Notes: generated from the letters alone by a model not told the origin. Numbered from the stretch's first letter, positions 18,217 to 27,819 are shown. The stretch: DNA of 64,000 nt from Pelagibius sp. CAU 1746 (GCF_039839785.1 NZ_JBDOQT010000001.1:3224001-3288000); one strand, 5' to 3'. A program made the numbers and translations.

Positions 18217-21200
18217 TCACGCTGCGAGTTTGACCAATTCGTCGAGCATGAGCCTTACGCCGCGCACCCTGGCGTCTTCGCCGTCCCAGGCGCGCCGGTA
18301 GACCAGGGTGTGGTCGGGCCGCAGCTTCACCTCCCCCGCCTGCTTCTGGATGAAGGCGATGAGCCCCGCGGGATTGGCGAAACTGTTGTTGTGGAAGGTG
18401 ACCGTCGCGCCCTTGGGCCCGGCGTCCAGGCGCTCCACCCCGGCCTCGCGGCACAGCCGCTTGATGGTCATGATCTGCAGCAGGTTGTCCACCTCCGCCG
18501 GCAGCGGGCCGAAGCGGTCGACCAGTTCCGCCGCGAAAGCGTCGATCTCCGCCCGGTCCACCAGGGACGACAGGCGCCGGTAGAGCCCGAGCCGCAGATG
18601 CAAGTCTGCGACGTAGCTCTCGGGGATCAGCACCGGCATCCCGATGTTGATCTGGGGCGTGAAGCTCTCGGCGGCGGCCTCCGCCGCCTTGCCGCCGGCC
18701 CGCGCCGTGGCCACGGCTTCCTCCAGCATCTGCTGATAGAGCTCGATGCCGACCTCGCGGATGTGGCCGGACTGCTCCTCGCCCAGCAGGTTGCCCGCGC
18801 CGCGGATGTCGAGGTCGTGGCTGGCGAGCTGGAAGCCGGCGCCCAGGCTGTCCAGGGTCTGCATGACGTGGAGGCGCTTCTCCGCCGCCGCCGAGAGAAT
18901 GCGTCCCGGCGGCAGGGTCAGGTAGGCATAACCGCGCACCTTGGAGCGGCCGATCCGCCCGCGCAGCTGGTAGAGCTGAGCCAGGCCGAACATGTCGGCG
19001 CGGTGCAGGATCATGGTGTTGGCGGTGGGAATGTCGAGGCCGGATTCGACGATGTTGGTCGATAGCAGGATGTCGAACTTGCGGTCGTAGAAGTCGGTCA
19101 TGACCTCTTCCAGTTGGGTCGGCGGCATCTGGCCGTGGGCCACCGCCACCTTCACCTCCGGCACCAGCTTGGCGAGCCGCTCCTGCAGCTCGGCCAGGTC
19201 CTTCACCCGCGGACAGACATAGAAGGTCTGGCCGCCGCGGTAGTGCTCGCGCAGGATCGCCTCGCGGACGATTACCGGATCGTAGGGCAGCACGAAGGTG
19301 CGCACCGCCAGGCGGTCGACCGGCGGCGTGGCGATGATGCTCATCTCCTTCACCCCGGACATGGCCATCTGCATGGTGCGCGGGATCGGCGTCGCCGTCA
19401 GGGTCAGCACGTGGACATCCTCTCGCAGCGCCTTCAGGCGCTCCTTCTGCTTCACGCCGAAGTGCTGTTCCTCATCGACGATCAGCAGGCCCAGGTCCTT
19501 GAAGGCGATCGACTTGCTGAGCAGCGCGTGGGTCCCGACCACGATCTCCACCCGGCCCTTGGCCAGCTCTTCCTTGTTCTGCGCGGCCTCCTTGGCGCCG
19601 ACCAGCCGCGAAAGCTGGGCCACGCGCACCGGCAGGCCGGCGAAACGCTCCTTGAAGGTGCGGAAGTGCTGGCGCGCCAGCAGCGTCGTCGGCACCACGA
19701 CAGCGACCTGCTTGCCGGTCATCACCGCCAGGAAGGCGGCGCGCAGGGCCACCTCCGTCTTGCCGAAGCCGACGTCGCCGCAGACCAGCCGGTCCATGGG
19801 CTTTCCCGCGGCCAGATCGCCGAGCGCGTCCTCGATCGCCCGCAGTTGGTCCTCGGTTTCCGGGAAAGGAAAGCGCGCGCAGAACTCGTCGTAGAGGCCT
19901 TCCGGCTTCTCCATGGCTTCCGCCGTCTTCAAGGCGCGCGCGGCGGCCACCTTGATGAGCGCCTCCGCCATCTCCTTGATGCGCTCCTTGATGCGCGCCT
20001 TGCGCGACTGCCAGCCGACGCCGCCCAGACGGTCCAGCTCGACGCCCTCGTTCTCCGAGCCGAAGCGCGACAGCACCTCGATGTTCTCCACCGGCACGAA
20101 GAGCTTGTCGTCACCGGCATAGACGACTTTCAGAAAGTCGTGGGGCGCGCCGCCGACCTCCAGGGTCTGCAGGCCCTCGTAGCGGCCGACGCCGTGGTCG
20201 ACGTGAACCACCAGATCCTGCTCGTGCAGGTCGGAAATCTCGGTGAGGAAGTTCTCCGCCCGGCGCTTGCGCTGGGCGGCGCGGGCGATGCGCTCGCCCA
20301 GGATGTCCTGCTCGCTGAGGAACAGCGTCCCGCCGTAGCGGAAGCCCTTTTCCAGGGGCAAGGCAGCCAGGCCCACCTTGTCGGCAGGCAAGCTCTCCAG
20401 AGCGGCCCAGCCTTGCATTGGCTCCCCGGAGATGCCGCCGTGCTCCTGCAGCAGATGGGCCAGCCGGTCCAGCGCCCCGGCGGTGAAGGCCGTCAACACC
20501 ACCCGCCGGCCCGCCGCCAGCTCCTTTTGTACGTCCGCGCCGACGGCGTCATAGATCTGGCCCTGGGTCCCGCCGGTCTGGGCGGCCGCGCGCTGCTCCG
20601 CATAGTCCAGGCCGGGGCGGCCGCCGGCATCGCGGACCGCCACGCCCTCCGGGGCGGCAAAAGGACTGAACTGACCGCCCGGCCGTCCCGCCAGGCCCGC
20701 GTCCCACTCCTCGGCATCGAGATACAGCGCCTTGGGCTCCAAGGCCTTGTAGACCCAGCCGCCGCTTTCGCCGCCGCCTTCCAGGTGTTTGCGGGCGTCA
20801 TAGAAGTCCTGGATGGTCTCCAGCCGGGTCGCGCGCGATTCGGTCGCCTGGTAATCCAGGGTGACACCGGCTCCCGGCAGATAGTCGAAAAGGGTCACCA
20901 GGCGATCGTGGTAGAGCGGCAGCCAGTGCTCCATGCCCGGATGGGCGCGCGCCGCGCTCACCGCTTCGTAGAGCGGGTCGTCGCGGGTGGCGCCGAACAG
21001 CTCGCGGTAACGGGTGCGGAAACGCTCCACCGCACCGGGGTCCAGGATCACTTCGCTGACCGGCTTCAGGGTCAGGCGCTCCACCTGGCCGGTGGTGCGC
21101 TGGCTCAGCGGATCGAAGAGCCGCAGGCTCTCCAGGTCGTCGCCGAAGAAATCCAGGCGCAGCGGCTGCTCCTGGCCCGGCGGGAAGACGTCGACGATGC

Positions 21201-21732
21201 CGCCGCGCACCGCGAACTCGCCCGGCTCGCCCACGGTCTCGACCCGGTAGTAGCCGTTCTCGGCGAAGAAGCCGTGCAAGCGGTCGGCCGGAATGGTCGC
21301 CCCGGCCTCCAGCAGCATGACCCGCCCGGCCAGGGCCTCCGGCGGCGGCACCCGTTGCAGCAAGGCGTTCACGGTGGTGATGACGACCTGCGGGCGTGTC
21401 CCCACCGGCTCCATCAGCCGCGTCAACGCGTCCAGGCGCCGGGCGACGATGTCGCGGTGCGGGCTCACCCGGTCATAGGGAAGACAGTCCCAGGCCGGAA
21501 AGATCAGGGGCTCCACCTGCGGCGCGAAGAAAGCCAGGCTCTCGGCCATGCGCTGGGCCTGGGTATCGTCCAGGGCCACGTGCAGCCAGCGGCGGCCAAG
21601 GCCGTTTGGCGTGGAGTCGGCCAGCAGGCCGGCCAATGTCAGGGCGTCGATTCCCGGCGGCGCGGAGGCCAGGGTCGGGCGCGAGGCGGACTCCGCCTCT
21701 AAAGGAGAGTCGGCGCTCACGGATTCCGTCAT
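18217..21732 (-). CDS. mfd: Transcription-repair coupling factor Mfd
   Basis: 1171 residues, full length. Domain order: UvrB-like N-terminal module (LFFAPQVEPLIFPAWDCLPYDRVSP near 70), the RNA-polymerase-interacting CarD-like domain (DLVVHVDHGVGRYEGLQTLE near 505), the RecG-like helicase with Walker A GDVGFGKTEVALRAAF near 650 and DEEQ box LIVDEEQHFGVKQKE, then ATPIPRTMQMAM, the QLRGRIGRSKVRGYAY motif VI and the C-terminal TRCF domain. Mfd pushes stalled RNA polymerase off lesions and recruits UvrA, encoded at 42280. ATG at 21732 is preferred to the adjacent TTG at 21735. Confidence 0.96.
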   Translation of the reverse strand: MTESVSADSPLEAESASRPTLASAPPGIDALTLAGLLADSTPNGLGRRWLHVALDDTQAQRMAESLAFFAPQVEPLIFPAWDCLPYDRVSPHRDIVARRLDALTRLMEPVGTRPQVVITTVNALLQRVPPPEALAGRVMLLEAGATIPADRLHGFFAENGYYRVETVGEPGEFAVRGGIVDVFPPGQEQPLRLDFFGDDLESLRLFDPLSQRTTGQVERLTLKPVSEVILDPGAVERFRTRYRELFGATRDDPLYEAVSAARAHPGMEHWLPLYHDRLVTLFDYLPGAGVTLDYQATESRATRLETIQDFYDARKHLEGGGESGGWVYKALEPKALYLDAEEWDAGLAGRPGGQFSPFAAPEGVAVRDAGGRPGLDYAEQRAAAQTGGTQGQIYDAVGADVQKELAAGRRVVLTAFTAGALDRLAHLLQEHGGISGEPMQGWAALESLPADKVGLAALPLEKGFRYGGTLFLSEQDILGERIARAAQRKRRAENFLTEISDLHEQDLVVHVDHGVGRYEGLQTLEVGGAPHDFLKVVYAGDDKLFVPVENIEVLSRFGSENEGVELDRLGGVGWQSRKARIKERIKEMAEALIKVAAARALKTAEAMEKPEGLYDEFCARFPFPETEDQLRAIEDALGDLAAGKPMDRLVCGDVGFGKTEVALRAAFLAVMTGKQVAVVVPTTLLARQHFRTFKERFAGLPVRVAQLSRLVGAKEAAQNKEELAKGRVEIVVGTHALLSKSIAFKDLGLLIVDEEQHFGVKQKERLKALREDVHVLTLTATPIPRTMQMAMSGVKEMSIIATPPVDRLAVRTFVLPYDPVIVREAILREHYRGGQTFYVCPRVKDLAELQERLAKLVPEVKVAVAHGQMPPTQLEEVMTDFYDRKFDILLSTNIVESGLDIPTANTMILHRADMFGLAQLYQLRGRIGRSKVRGYAYLTLPPGRILSAAAEKRLHVMQTLDSLGAGFQLASHDLDIRGAGNLLGEEQSGHIREVGIELYQQMLEEAVATARAGGKAAEAAAESFTPQINIGMPVLIPESYVADLHLRLGLYRRLSSLVDRAEIDAFAAELVDRFGPLPAEVDNLLQIMTIKRLCREAGVERLDAGPKGATVTFHNNSFANPAGLIAFIQKQAGEVKLRPDHTLVYRRAWDGEDARVRGVRLMLDELVKLAA

Positions 21733-21763
21733 CAATTCTCAGGCGTTCTAATGCAAAGGGACG

Positions 21764-22042
21764 TCAGCGGCCCGGCGCGTGAAACTCGAAGGCCAGCAGC
21801 AGCTTGGTCACATCATGATCGTAATCGGCCGGCGGGGCCGCGCGGCCGAGAATCCAGTCATAGACGACCGGTTCCGGCACGTCCAGCAAGGCCTCGTAGC
21901 GGTCGAGCTGGTCCTTGCCCAAAGCGTCCAGATGAGCATCCGCGAAGCTGCCCATCAGCAGGTCCATTTCCTTGGTCCCGCGGTGCCAGCTACGGAAGCG
22001 CAGACGCTTGCGGCGGTTCTCGATGGTTTCGGTTTCGCTCAT
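21764..22042 (-). CDS. sdhE: FAD assembly factor SdhE (succinate dehydrogenase assembly factor 2)
   Basis: 92 residues. The family's RGxxE motif is present as WHRGTKEMDLLMGSFAD near residue 20, followed by LDALGKDQLDRYEALLDVPEPVVYDWILGR, the five-helix pattern of SdhE/SDHAF2. It promotes covalent flavinylation of succinate dehydrogenase. It sits 31 nt upstream of mfd on the same strand and head to head with recG, an arrangement common in alphaproteobacteria. Confidence 0.94.
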   Translation of the reverse strand: MSETETIENRRKRLRFRSWHRGTKEMDLLMGSFADAHLDALGKDQLDRYEALLDVPEPVVYDWILGRAAPPADYDHDVTKLLLAFEFHAPGR

Positions 22043-22102
22043 AGCGACCTAGGATATAGAGCCATCAACCCCATTTGTCAGGCTCTTCCCGGCCGGTTCC
22101 CC

Positions 22103-24187
22103 TTGCGCCCTGAAATTCTCTTCCCGCTCTTCGCGCCCGCCACCAGCCTCTCCGGGGTCGGGCCGCGCTTTGCCAAGCTGTTCGAGAGCCTGACCGGCGG
22201 TCCGGCGGTCCTCGACCTCTGCTGGCACCTGCCCAGCGGGATCATCGACCGGCGCTACAGTCCGCCCTTGGCCGAGGCGATACCCGGGCGCATCGCGACC
22301 TTGACCGTGGAGGTCGACGAGCACCGGGCGCCGCCGACAAAGCGCCAGCCCTACCGGATCGCCTGCCACGATGCGAGCGGCAGCCTGGAGCTGGTGTTCT
22401 TCCACGCCCACCGCGATTACCTGATGAAGATGCTGCCACCCGGCCAGACCCGGGTGGTCAGCGGCAAGGTCGAGGTCTTCAACGACCGCCTGCAGATGAC
22501 CCACCCGGATCACATCGCCCCGCCGGAGGAGGCCGGGCGCCTGAAGGCGGTCGAGCCGGTCTACCCGCTGACCGCGGGCCTGAGTCTCAAGGTGGTGAAT
22601 AAAGCGGTCCACGCGGCCCTCGAGCGCCTGCCCGAGCTGCCAGAGTGGCTCGACCGCGGCCTCAAGGGCCGCGAGGGCTGGCCCGACTGGCGCGAGGCGC
22701 TGCGCCGCGCCCACAACCCGCGCGACGAGGCCGACCTTTCGCCGCTGGCGTTGGCGCGCCGGCGCCTCGCCTACGACGAGCTGCTGTCCAACCAGCTCGC
22801 CATCGCCCTGGTGCGCGACCGCCAACTGAAGCAGCGCGGGCGGGTGCTGAAGGGCGACGGCCATCTCTGCGACAAGGTGATCGCCTCCCTGCCCTTTCAG
22901 CTCACCGGCTCGCAGCGCCTGGCCCTGGCCGAGATCAGCGCCGACATGGCCGCCGAGCACCGCATGCTGCGCCTGCTGCAGGGCGACGTCGGCAGCGGCA
23001 AGACGGTGGTGGCCCTGCTGGCCATGCTGACAGCGGTGGAGGCCGGCGGTCAGGCCGCCCTCATGGCACCGACGGAGATCCTGGCCCGCCAGCACTTCCA
23101 GACCATCGAGCCCCTGGCACGCGCCGCCGGGGTCGGACTGACGCTCTTGACCGGGCGCGACAAGGGCAAGGCCCGCCGGGCGATCCTGGAGAAGCTGGCC
23201 GCCGGCGAGACCGCCATCGTCGTCGGCACTCACGCCCTGTTCCAGGAGGACGTCGCCTTCAAGGACCTGGCCATGGTGGTGATCGACGAGCAGCACCGCT
23301 TCGGCGTTCACCAGCGCCTGACCCTCACCGGCAAGGGCAAGGCGGTGGACGTGCTGGTGATGACCGCCACGCCGATCCCGCGCACGCTGATGCTGACCGC
23401 CTACGGCGACATGGAGTCCTCACGCCTGACCGAGCGGCCGCCAGGGCGCCAGCCCATCGACACCGCGACGCTCTCGCTCGACCGCCTGCCAGAGGTCATC
23501 GACGCCGTCGACCGCGCCCTCAAGCGCGGCGCCCAGGTCTATTGGATCTGCCCGCTGGTCGAGGAATCGGAGAACAGCGACCTGGCCGCCGCCGAGGACC
23601 GCTACCGCGCCCTGCAGCAGCGCCTCGGCGAGCGGGTCGGGCTGGTGCACGGGCGCATGAAGGGGCCGGAGAAGGATGCCGTCATGGCCCGTTTCGCCGC
23701 CGGCGAGACCGGCGTGCTGGTCGCCACCACGGTGGTCGAGGTCGGCGTCGACGTGCCCAACGCCACGGTCATGGTCATAGAGCATGCCGAGCGTTTCGGC
23801 CTTGCCCAGTTGCACCAGTTGCGCGGCCGGGTCGGGCGCGGCAGCGGCAAGTCGACCTGCCTGCTGCTGTGGCAGGGACCGCTGGGCGAGACCGCGCGGG
23901 CCCGCCTGAAGATCCTGCGCGAGACCGACGACGGCTTCCGCATCGCCGAGGAAGATCTTCGACTGAGAGGGGCCGGCGAGCTGCTGGGCACGCGCCAGAG
24001 CGGGCTGCCGGAGTTCCACCTCGCCGACCTGGCGGTGCACGGCGACCTGCTGGCCACCGCCCGCGACGACGCCCGGCTGATCCTGGACAAGGATCCGGAA
24101 CTGGCTGGAGAGCGCGGCCAGGCCCTGCGCGTGCTGCTCTATCTCTTCGAGCGCGATGCGGCGGTGAAGTACCTGCGCTCGGGCTAG
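22103..24187 (+). CDS. recG: ATP-dependent DNA helicase RecG
   Basis: 694 residues. An N-terminal wedge/OB domain (FPLFAPATSLSGVGPRFAKL at the start) precedes the helicase: Walker A LQGDVGSGKTVVALLAML near 300, DEQH box MVVIDEQHRFGVHQRL, motif III TATPIPRTLMLTAYGD, and LHQLRGRVGRGSGKSTCLLL with LRGAGELLGTRQSG at the C-terminus. RecG remodels stalled forks and branched DNA. The start is read as TTG at 22103 (LRPEILFPLF) because family members begin here; the frame is open further upstream across the sdhE gene on the other strand. It diverges from sdhE, with starts 60 bp apart. Confidence 0.94.
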   Translation: MRPEILFPLFAPATSLSGVGPRFAKLFESLTGGPAVLDLCWHLPSGIIDRRYSPPLAEAIPGRIATLTVEVDEHRAPPTKRQPYRIACHDASGSLELVFFHAHRDYLMKMLPPGQTRVVSGKVEVFNDRLQMTHPDHIAPPEEAGRLKAVEPVYPLTAGLSLKVVNKAVHAALERLPELPEWLDRGLKGREGWPDWREALRRAHNPRDEADLSPLALARRRLAYDELLSNQLAIALVRDRQLKQRGRVLKGDGHLCDKVIASLPFQLTGSQRLALAEISADMAAEHRMLRLLQGDVGSGKTVVALLAMLTAVEAGGQAALMAPTEILARQHFQTIEPLARAAGVGLTLLTGRDKGKARRAILEKLAAGETAIVVGTHALFQEDVAFKDLAMVVIDEQHRFGVHQRLTLTGKGKAVDVLVMTATPIPRTLMLTAYGDMESSRLTERPPGRQPIDTATLSLDRLPEVIDAVDRALKRGAQVYWICPLVEESENSDLAAAEDRYRALQQRLGERVGLVHGRMKGPEKDAVMARFAAGETGVLVATTVVEVGVDVPNATVMVIEHAERFGLAQLHQLRGRVGRGSGKSTCLLLWQGPLGETARARLKILRETDDGFRIAEEDLRLRGAGELLGTRQSGLPEFHLADLAVHGDLLATARDDARLILDKDPELAGERGQALRVLLYLFERDAAVKYLRSG

Positions 24188-24352
24188 CCACACGGACGGC
24201 GCGAATCAGCCTTTGCCGCAGATCAATTGAAAATAGAATATTTCTTCGTTATATGCCCACCTTAAGAAGAATTCGGCCCTGAGGTTAAGGCCTTCTTAGG
24301 CAGCTTCGCCGAAGACTGGGCCCCCCGTGCCACAACGAGCAGTTTTTGGACC

Positions 24353-24841
24353 ATGACTGGTTTCGTCAGCAGCGAACGCCGCCTCATCGAGCGGATCGAG
24401 GAATACTGGAACTACCTGCGCCGCGACCGCGCCTTCCCCTGTACCGCCGACATCGATCCGGTGGAACTCGGCGACGACTGGTGCGACTGCTTCGTCATGA
24501 GCCCCAGCAAGCCGCCCGAGGACGCCGCCTTCCTGTTCGTCGGCCCTCGGCTGCTGGAGAATGCCCGGCTGCCGGAAAACTGGTCCAAGGAAGCCGAACG
24601 CCACGTGCGCGACTGCCCGGCGGATTCGGTGATCGCCCGCTCGGTGCGCTACGTCGATCACGTCCTGGAACAGCGCATCCCCGTAAAGGTCTCGGAAGTT
24701 TTCGAGGAGAACGGTGAGGAGGTGCGGCTGCGCGGCACGCTGTTCCCGCTGTCCTCGGACGGCGAGAATATCGACGCCGTGCTCGGTGCGGCCAACTGCG
24801 CGCGCCTGGAGACCCTGACGATGAGCAAGCCGGCGGCCTGA
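24353..24841 (+). CDS. PAS_5-like sensor protein
   Basis: 162 residues. RLIERIEEYWNYLRRDRAFPCTADIDPVEL matches the N-terminal part of PAS_5-type proteins, where a WxxLR-G/D-R segment precedes a conserved IDP; the rest forms a short PAS-like beta sheet (DWCDCFVMSP, AFLFVGPRL, VRLRGTLFPLSSDGENIDAVLGA). No catalytic or output domain. The ~165-bp upstream region is AT-rich with a 7-bp inverted repeat (24263-24269 / 24292-24298). Distant relative of the 5239-5748 product. Ligand unknown. Confidence 0.7.
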   Translation: MTGFVSSERRLIERIEEYWNYLRRDRAFPCTADIDPVELGDDWCDCFVMSPSKPPEDAAFLFVGPRLLENARLPENWSKEAERHVRDCPADSVIARSVRYVDHVLEQRIPVKVSEVFEENGEEVRLRGTLFPLSSDGENIDAVLGAANCARLETLTMSKPAA

Positions 24842-24853
24842 GGCCGTCGCCGT

Positions 24854-26335
24854 TCAGCCGCTCTTCGCCAGCGGCGGCGCCACCGCCGCTTCCGCCCCGG
24901 CCTTGCCGGCCGGCGTCTTGGGGTCGGGGGGCGTGACGATGCCCCCGGAAACCACCATCTTCAGCCCCTCTTCCACCGACATGGACAGGATCTGCGTTTC
25001 CTTGCGCGGCAGGAACAGCAGGAAGCCCGAGGTGGGGTTGGGCGTCGTCGGCAGGAAGACGTTGACGGTATCGTCCGGCGTGAGTTCCTGAATGCCGCTC
25101 TCCGCCGGTCCGGTGATGAAGCCGACGGCCCAGCAATTCTTGCGCGGGTATTCGAGCAGGATGACGTCGCGAAAGGCCTTCGACTGCTCCTTGAAAACGG
25201 TCTCGAGGATCTGCTTCACCGCGCTGTAAAGGCTGCGGATCACCGGCATGCGCGCCAGCAGCCTCTCGCCGGCGTGAATCAGGCTGCGGCCGACGAAGCC
25301 CGCGGTAAGGAAGCCGATCATGATAAGCCCCAGTACCACGATCACCACGCCGAGCCCCGGAATGGAAAACGGCAGGTAAGTCTCGGGATTCCACTGTTGT
25401 GGGATGTAGGGCGTCACCTTGCCATCGACGAAGGACACGAACTCCCAGGCCAGCCAGGCCGTGATCGCAACGGGCGCGGTCACCAAAATGCCGGCGAAGA
25501 AGTAGTTGCGCAGCCGCAGGATGAAACCGGGACGATGCGGTTCGGCCTCCGCCTCGCGCCGGCGCCGCCGCCGGCGCGGTGCCGCAGCCTCCGGCTCCGC
25601 GCCCGCCGCCTCGCCGGCCACCGTCGTATCGCCCTGCGAGGCGGCATAAGCCTCGACCCTCGCCTTGGCGGCCTCGGCGCCCTCTGCGCCCTCCAACCCC
25701 TCCTGGTCCGGCACCACGATGCCGCCGGAAATCACCAGCTTGATGCCTTCCTCCACCGTCAGGTCGAGGTGATGAACGTCCTGCTGAGGCACGAAAAGCA
25801 GAAAGCCCGTGGTCGGGTTGGGGGTCGCCGGCACGAAGACGTTGTAGACCGTCGCCGCGGTGAGGCGCTGCACCTCCCCCACCGTCTGGCCGGTGATAAA
25901 GCCGACAGCCCAGCAGCCGGGCCGCGGGTATTCGATCAGCACCACCTCGCGAAAGGCGACGGAGGACTTCGAAAGCACGGTCTCGAAGACCTGCTTGGTC
26001 CAGCTATAGACCGAACGGACGATGGGGACGCGGGCGACGATCCGTTCGCCGATCCGCATTGTCATGCGGCCGACGTAACCGGCTGCCAGGAAGCCGATGA
26101 GGGTGAGCGCGATCAGCGCGACGATCAGGCCCAATCCCGGCACGCCGAAAGGCAGGTAGGTCTCCGGGTTCCATTTCGGCGGTATGATCGGCGTGACGTG
26201 ATCGTCAACGAAAGTGATCACCCGCCATGTCAGCCAGAATGTGATGCTGATCGGCGCCGTGACCAGCACCCCCGCCAGGAAGTAGTTGCGCAGCCGTGCG
26301 GTCGCGCCGTTCTTGCTTTTGTTCGTCTCGGCCAC
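24854..26335 (-). CDS. Membrane protein with two tandem DUF502 domains
   Basis: 493 residues formed by two full copies of the ~200-residue DUF502 domain. Copy 1 begins LRNYFLAGVLVTAPISITFW and contains PETYLPFGVPGLGLIVALIA; copy 2 begins LRNYFFAGILVTAPVAITAW and contains PETYLPFSIPGLGVVIVVLG. Each carries two membrane helices and a VEEGIKLVISGGIV-type C-terminal strand. They are joined by an ~80-residue linker rich in A/E and an RRRRRRRE-type basic run. GTG at 26335 follows an AAGGAG site and is preferred over an ATG at 26401. Single-domain DUF502 proteins are usual; function is unknown. See findings. Confidence 0.88.
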   Translation of the reverse strand: MAETNKSKNGATARLRNYFLAGVLVTAPISITFWLTWRVITFVDDHVTPIIPPKWNPETYLPFGVPGLGLIVALIALTLIGFLAAGYVGRMTMRIGERIVARVPIVRSVYSWTKQVFETVLSKSSVAFREVVLIEYPRPGCWAVGFITGQTVGEVQRLTAATVYNVFVPATPNPTTGFLLFVPQQDVHHLDLTVEEGIKLVISGGIVVPDQEGLEGAEGAEAAKARVEAYAASQGDTTVAGEAAGAEPEAAAPRRRRRRREAEAEPHRPGFILRLRNYFFAGILVTAPVAITAWLAWEFVSFVDGKVTPYIPQQWNPETYLPFSIPGLGVVIVVLGLIMIGFLTAGFVGRSLIHAGERLLARMPVIRSLYSAVKQILETVFKEQSKAFRDVILLEYPRKNCWAVGFITGPAESGIQELTPDDTVNVFLPTTPNPTSGFLLFLPRKETQILSMSVEEGLKMVVSGGIVTPPDPKTPAGKAGAEAAVAPPLAKSG

Positions 26336-26553
26336 CTGATGTGGCTCCTTCCTATAACGCCGGCGCGGCGGCGCCCCTGCCGCCCGCTGCCTAACCATCA
26401 CGTCCCGACAGATGGACCAGGGATCGAAGAACTACAAACAAACCCCTGGGCTACCCCTGACGACCTTCAATAGGGGCTATGATATGGGGCCCCGTCCCCA
26501 AAGTACCAGAGTTTGCGGCATGACCCGCGCGCCGCGGAGTCGGCCTTCCGGAA

Positions 26554-27435
26554 CTAAAGAAATTCCAGAAGCGCCTCCAGGGTCTCCGCCGGCGCCTCCT
26601 CGGCGAGGAAATGTCCGCAGGGCAGAGCCCGGCCGGACACCTCTTCGGCCCGCTGCGACCAGAGGCCGAGGACATCGTAGCACCGCTCGATGACACCCAG
26701 TTGACCCCACAACACCAGAAGCGGCGGGCGGACTTTCCGGTCAAGGTCGGCACGATCGTGCTCCAGGTCGATGCCCGCCGCCGCCCGGTAGTCCTCGCAG
26801 GTCGCGTGGATGGTCGCCGGGTCCCGGAAACAGCGCTTGTACTCGGCCAGCGCCTCCCCGGTGAAGCAGCCGCCGACCTTCGACCAGGCGCCGATCTTGC
26901 GCTCCAGGTAGTAGTCCGGGTCGGCGCCGATCATGCGCTCGGGAAGATCATAAGGCTGAATCAGGAAGAACCAATGATAGTAGGCCTGGGCGAAGAAGCG
27001 GTCGGTGCGCTCGTACATATCCAGCGTCGGCACGATGTCCAGGACCGCCGCCTTGTCGACGCGCGCGCCGTGGTCGAGCAGCAGGCGATGGGTGACGCGG
27101 GCACCGCGGTCGTGGCCGACCACGCTGAAGCGCTCGAAGCCCAGCGCCGTCATCACCTCGGCCTGGTCGCGGGCCATGGCCCGCTTGGAATAGGCGGAAT
27201 GGTCCGGTTCTGAATCCGGGAGGCCGCTCTCCGGCTTGCCGCTGTCGCCATAGCCGCGCAGATCCGTGCAGACAACCGTGAAGCGCTCGGCCAGGGTCGG
27301 CGCGATCTTGTGCCACATGACGTGGGTCTGCGGGTAGCCGTGCAGCAGCAGCAGGGCCGGCCCCGTGCCGCCGATGCGCAGATTGATTTCGGTCTCGCTC
27401 ACCGCGAGCCGCCGGCTTTCGAAGCCTTCGAACAT
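26554..27435 (-). CDS. Alpha/beta hydrolase, haloacetate (fluoroacetate) dehalogenase-like
   Basis: 293 residues. The nucleophile elbow is VVGHDRGARVTHR near residue 105, giving an aspartate nucleophile followed by the two arginines that bind the carboxylate in fluoroacetate dehalogenases. The LDIVPTLDMY segment supplies the acid, YYHWFFLIQPY carries the H-W pair of the halide pocket, and CGHFLAEEAP near 275 the catalytic histidine. All known catalytic positions appear conserved, so 2-haloacid hydrolysis is plausible; related epoxide hydrolases share much of this. ATG at 27435 follows a GGGGA site. Stands alone on the minus strand. Confidence 0.82.
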   Translation of the reverse strand: MFEGFESRRLAVSETEINLRIGGTGPALLLLHGYPQTHVMWHKIAPTLAERFTVVCTDLRGYGDSGKPESGLPDSEPDHSAYSKRAMARDQAEVMTALGFERFSVVGHDRGARVTHRLLLDHGARVDKAAVLDIVPTLDMYERTDRFFAQAYYHWFFLIQPYDLPERMIGADPDYYLERKIGAWSKVGGCFTGEALAEYKRCFRDPATIHATCEDYRAAAGIDLEHDRADLDRKVRPPLLVLWGQLGVIERCYDVLGLWSQRAEEVSGRALPCGHFLAEEAPAETLEALLEFL

Positions 27436-27555
27436 TCGGGTCCCCACCCTGCTATGGCCTTGCAAGGCTGGACGCTTTGGGCGAAGGCGTCAATCTGTCT
27501 GGGGAAGATCGGGTGGGCTTCCGCCCGGCCCTCCCGGAAGATCCCGGGGAGGGGT

Positions 27556-27642
27556 TGGTGCGGCTGAGAGGACTCGAACCTCCACTTCCGTACGGAAACT
27601 AGCACCTGAAGCTAGCGCGTCTACCAATTCCGCCACAGCCGC
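27556..27642 (-). tRNA. tRNA-Leu (anticodon CAG)
   Basis: A complete class II tRNA: 7-bp acceptor GCGGCUG/CAGCCGC, D-arm with UUGGUAGACGC, anticodon stem CUAGC-UUCAGGU-GCUAG giving CAG, a long variable arm (UUUCCGUACGGAAG) and a T-arm GGAGG-UUCGAGU-CCUCU. The CCA end is encoded (27556-27558). It follows a second tRNA-Leu by 53 bp on the minus strand. Confidence 0.97.
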
Positions 27643-27695
27643 ATCGCTGTTTAGAAGGTGGAAAACCACCCTTACTTTACCAGAGCCCGGACGTT

Positions 27696-27782
27696 TGGTG
27701 CGGCTGAGAGGACTTGAACCTCCACGGGGTTTCCCCCACAGCGCCCTCAACGCTGCGCGTCTACCGATTCCGCCACAGCCGC
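27696..27782 (-). tRNA. tRNA-Leu (anticodon GAG)
   Basis: Class II tRNA with the same acceptor and T-arm as its neighbour; anticodon stem CAGCG-UUGAGGG-CGCUG gives GAG. The long variable arm is built from GGGGGAAACCCC. The CCA end is encoded at 27696-27698. It is the upstream member of the pair and is preceded by a clear promoter. Confidence 0.97.
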
Positions 27783-27819
27783 AGATGTCCGCTGGCATGG
27801 CCACCGGCTCGGAGCGGGA

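Noticed and set aside
19114-21702. An 862-codon open frame antisense to mfd
   Set aside because: Shadow of the mfd gene caused by GC bias; no domain is visible.
24854-26335. DUF502 duplication as an assembly artefact
   Set aside because: The two copies differ at many positions and are joined by a unique linker, which a misassembled repeat would not show.
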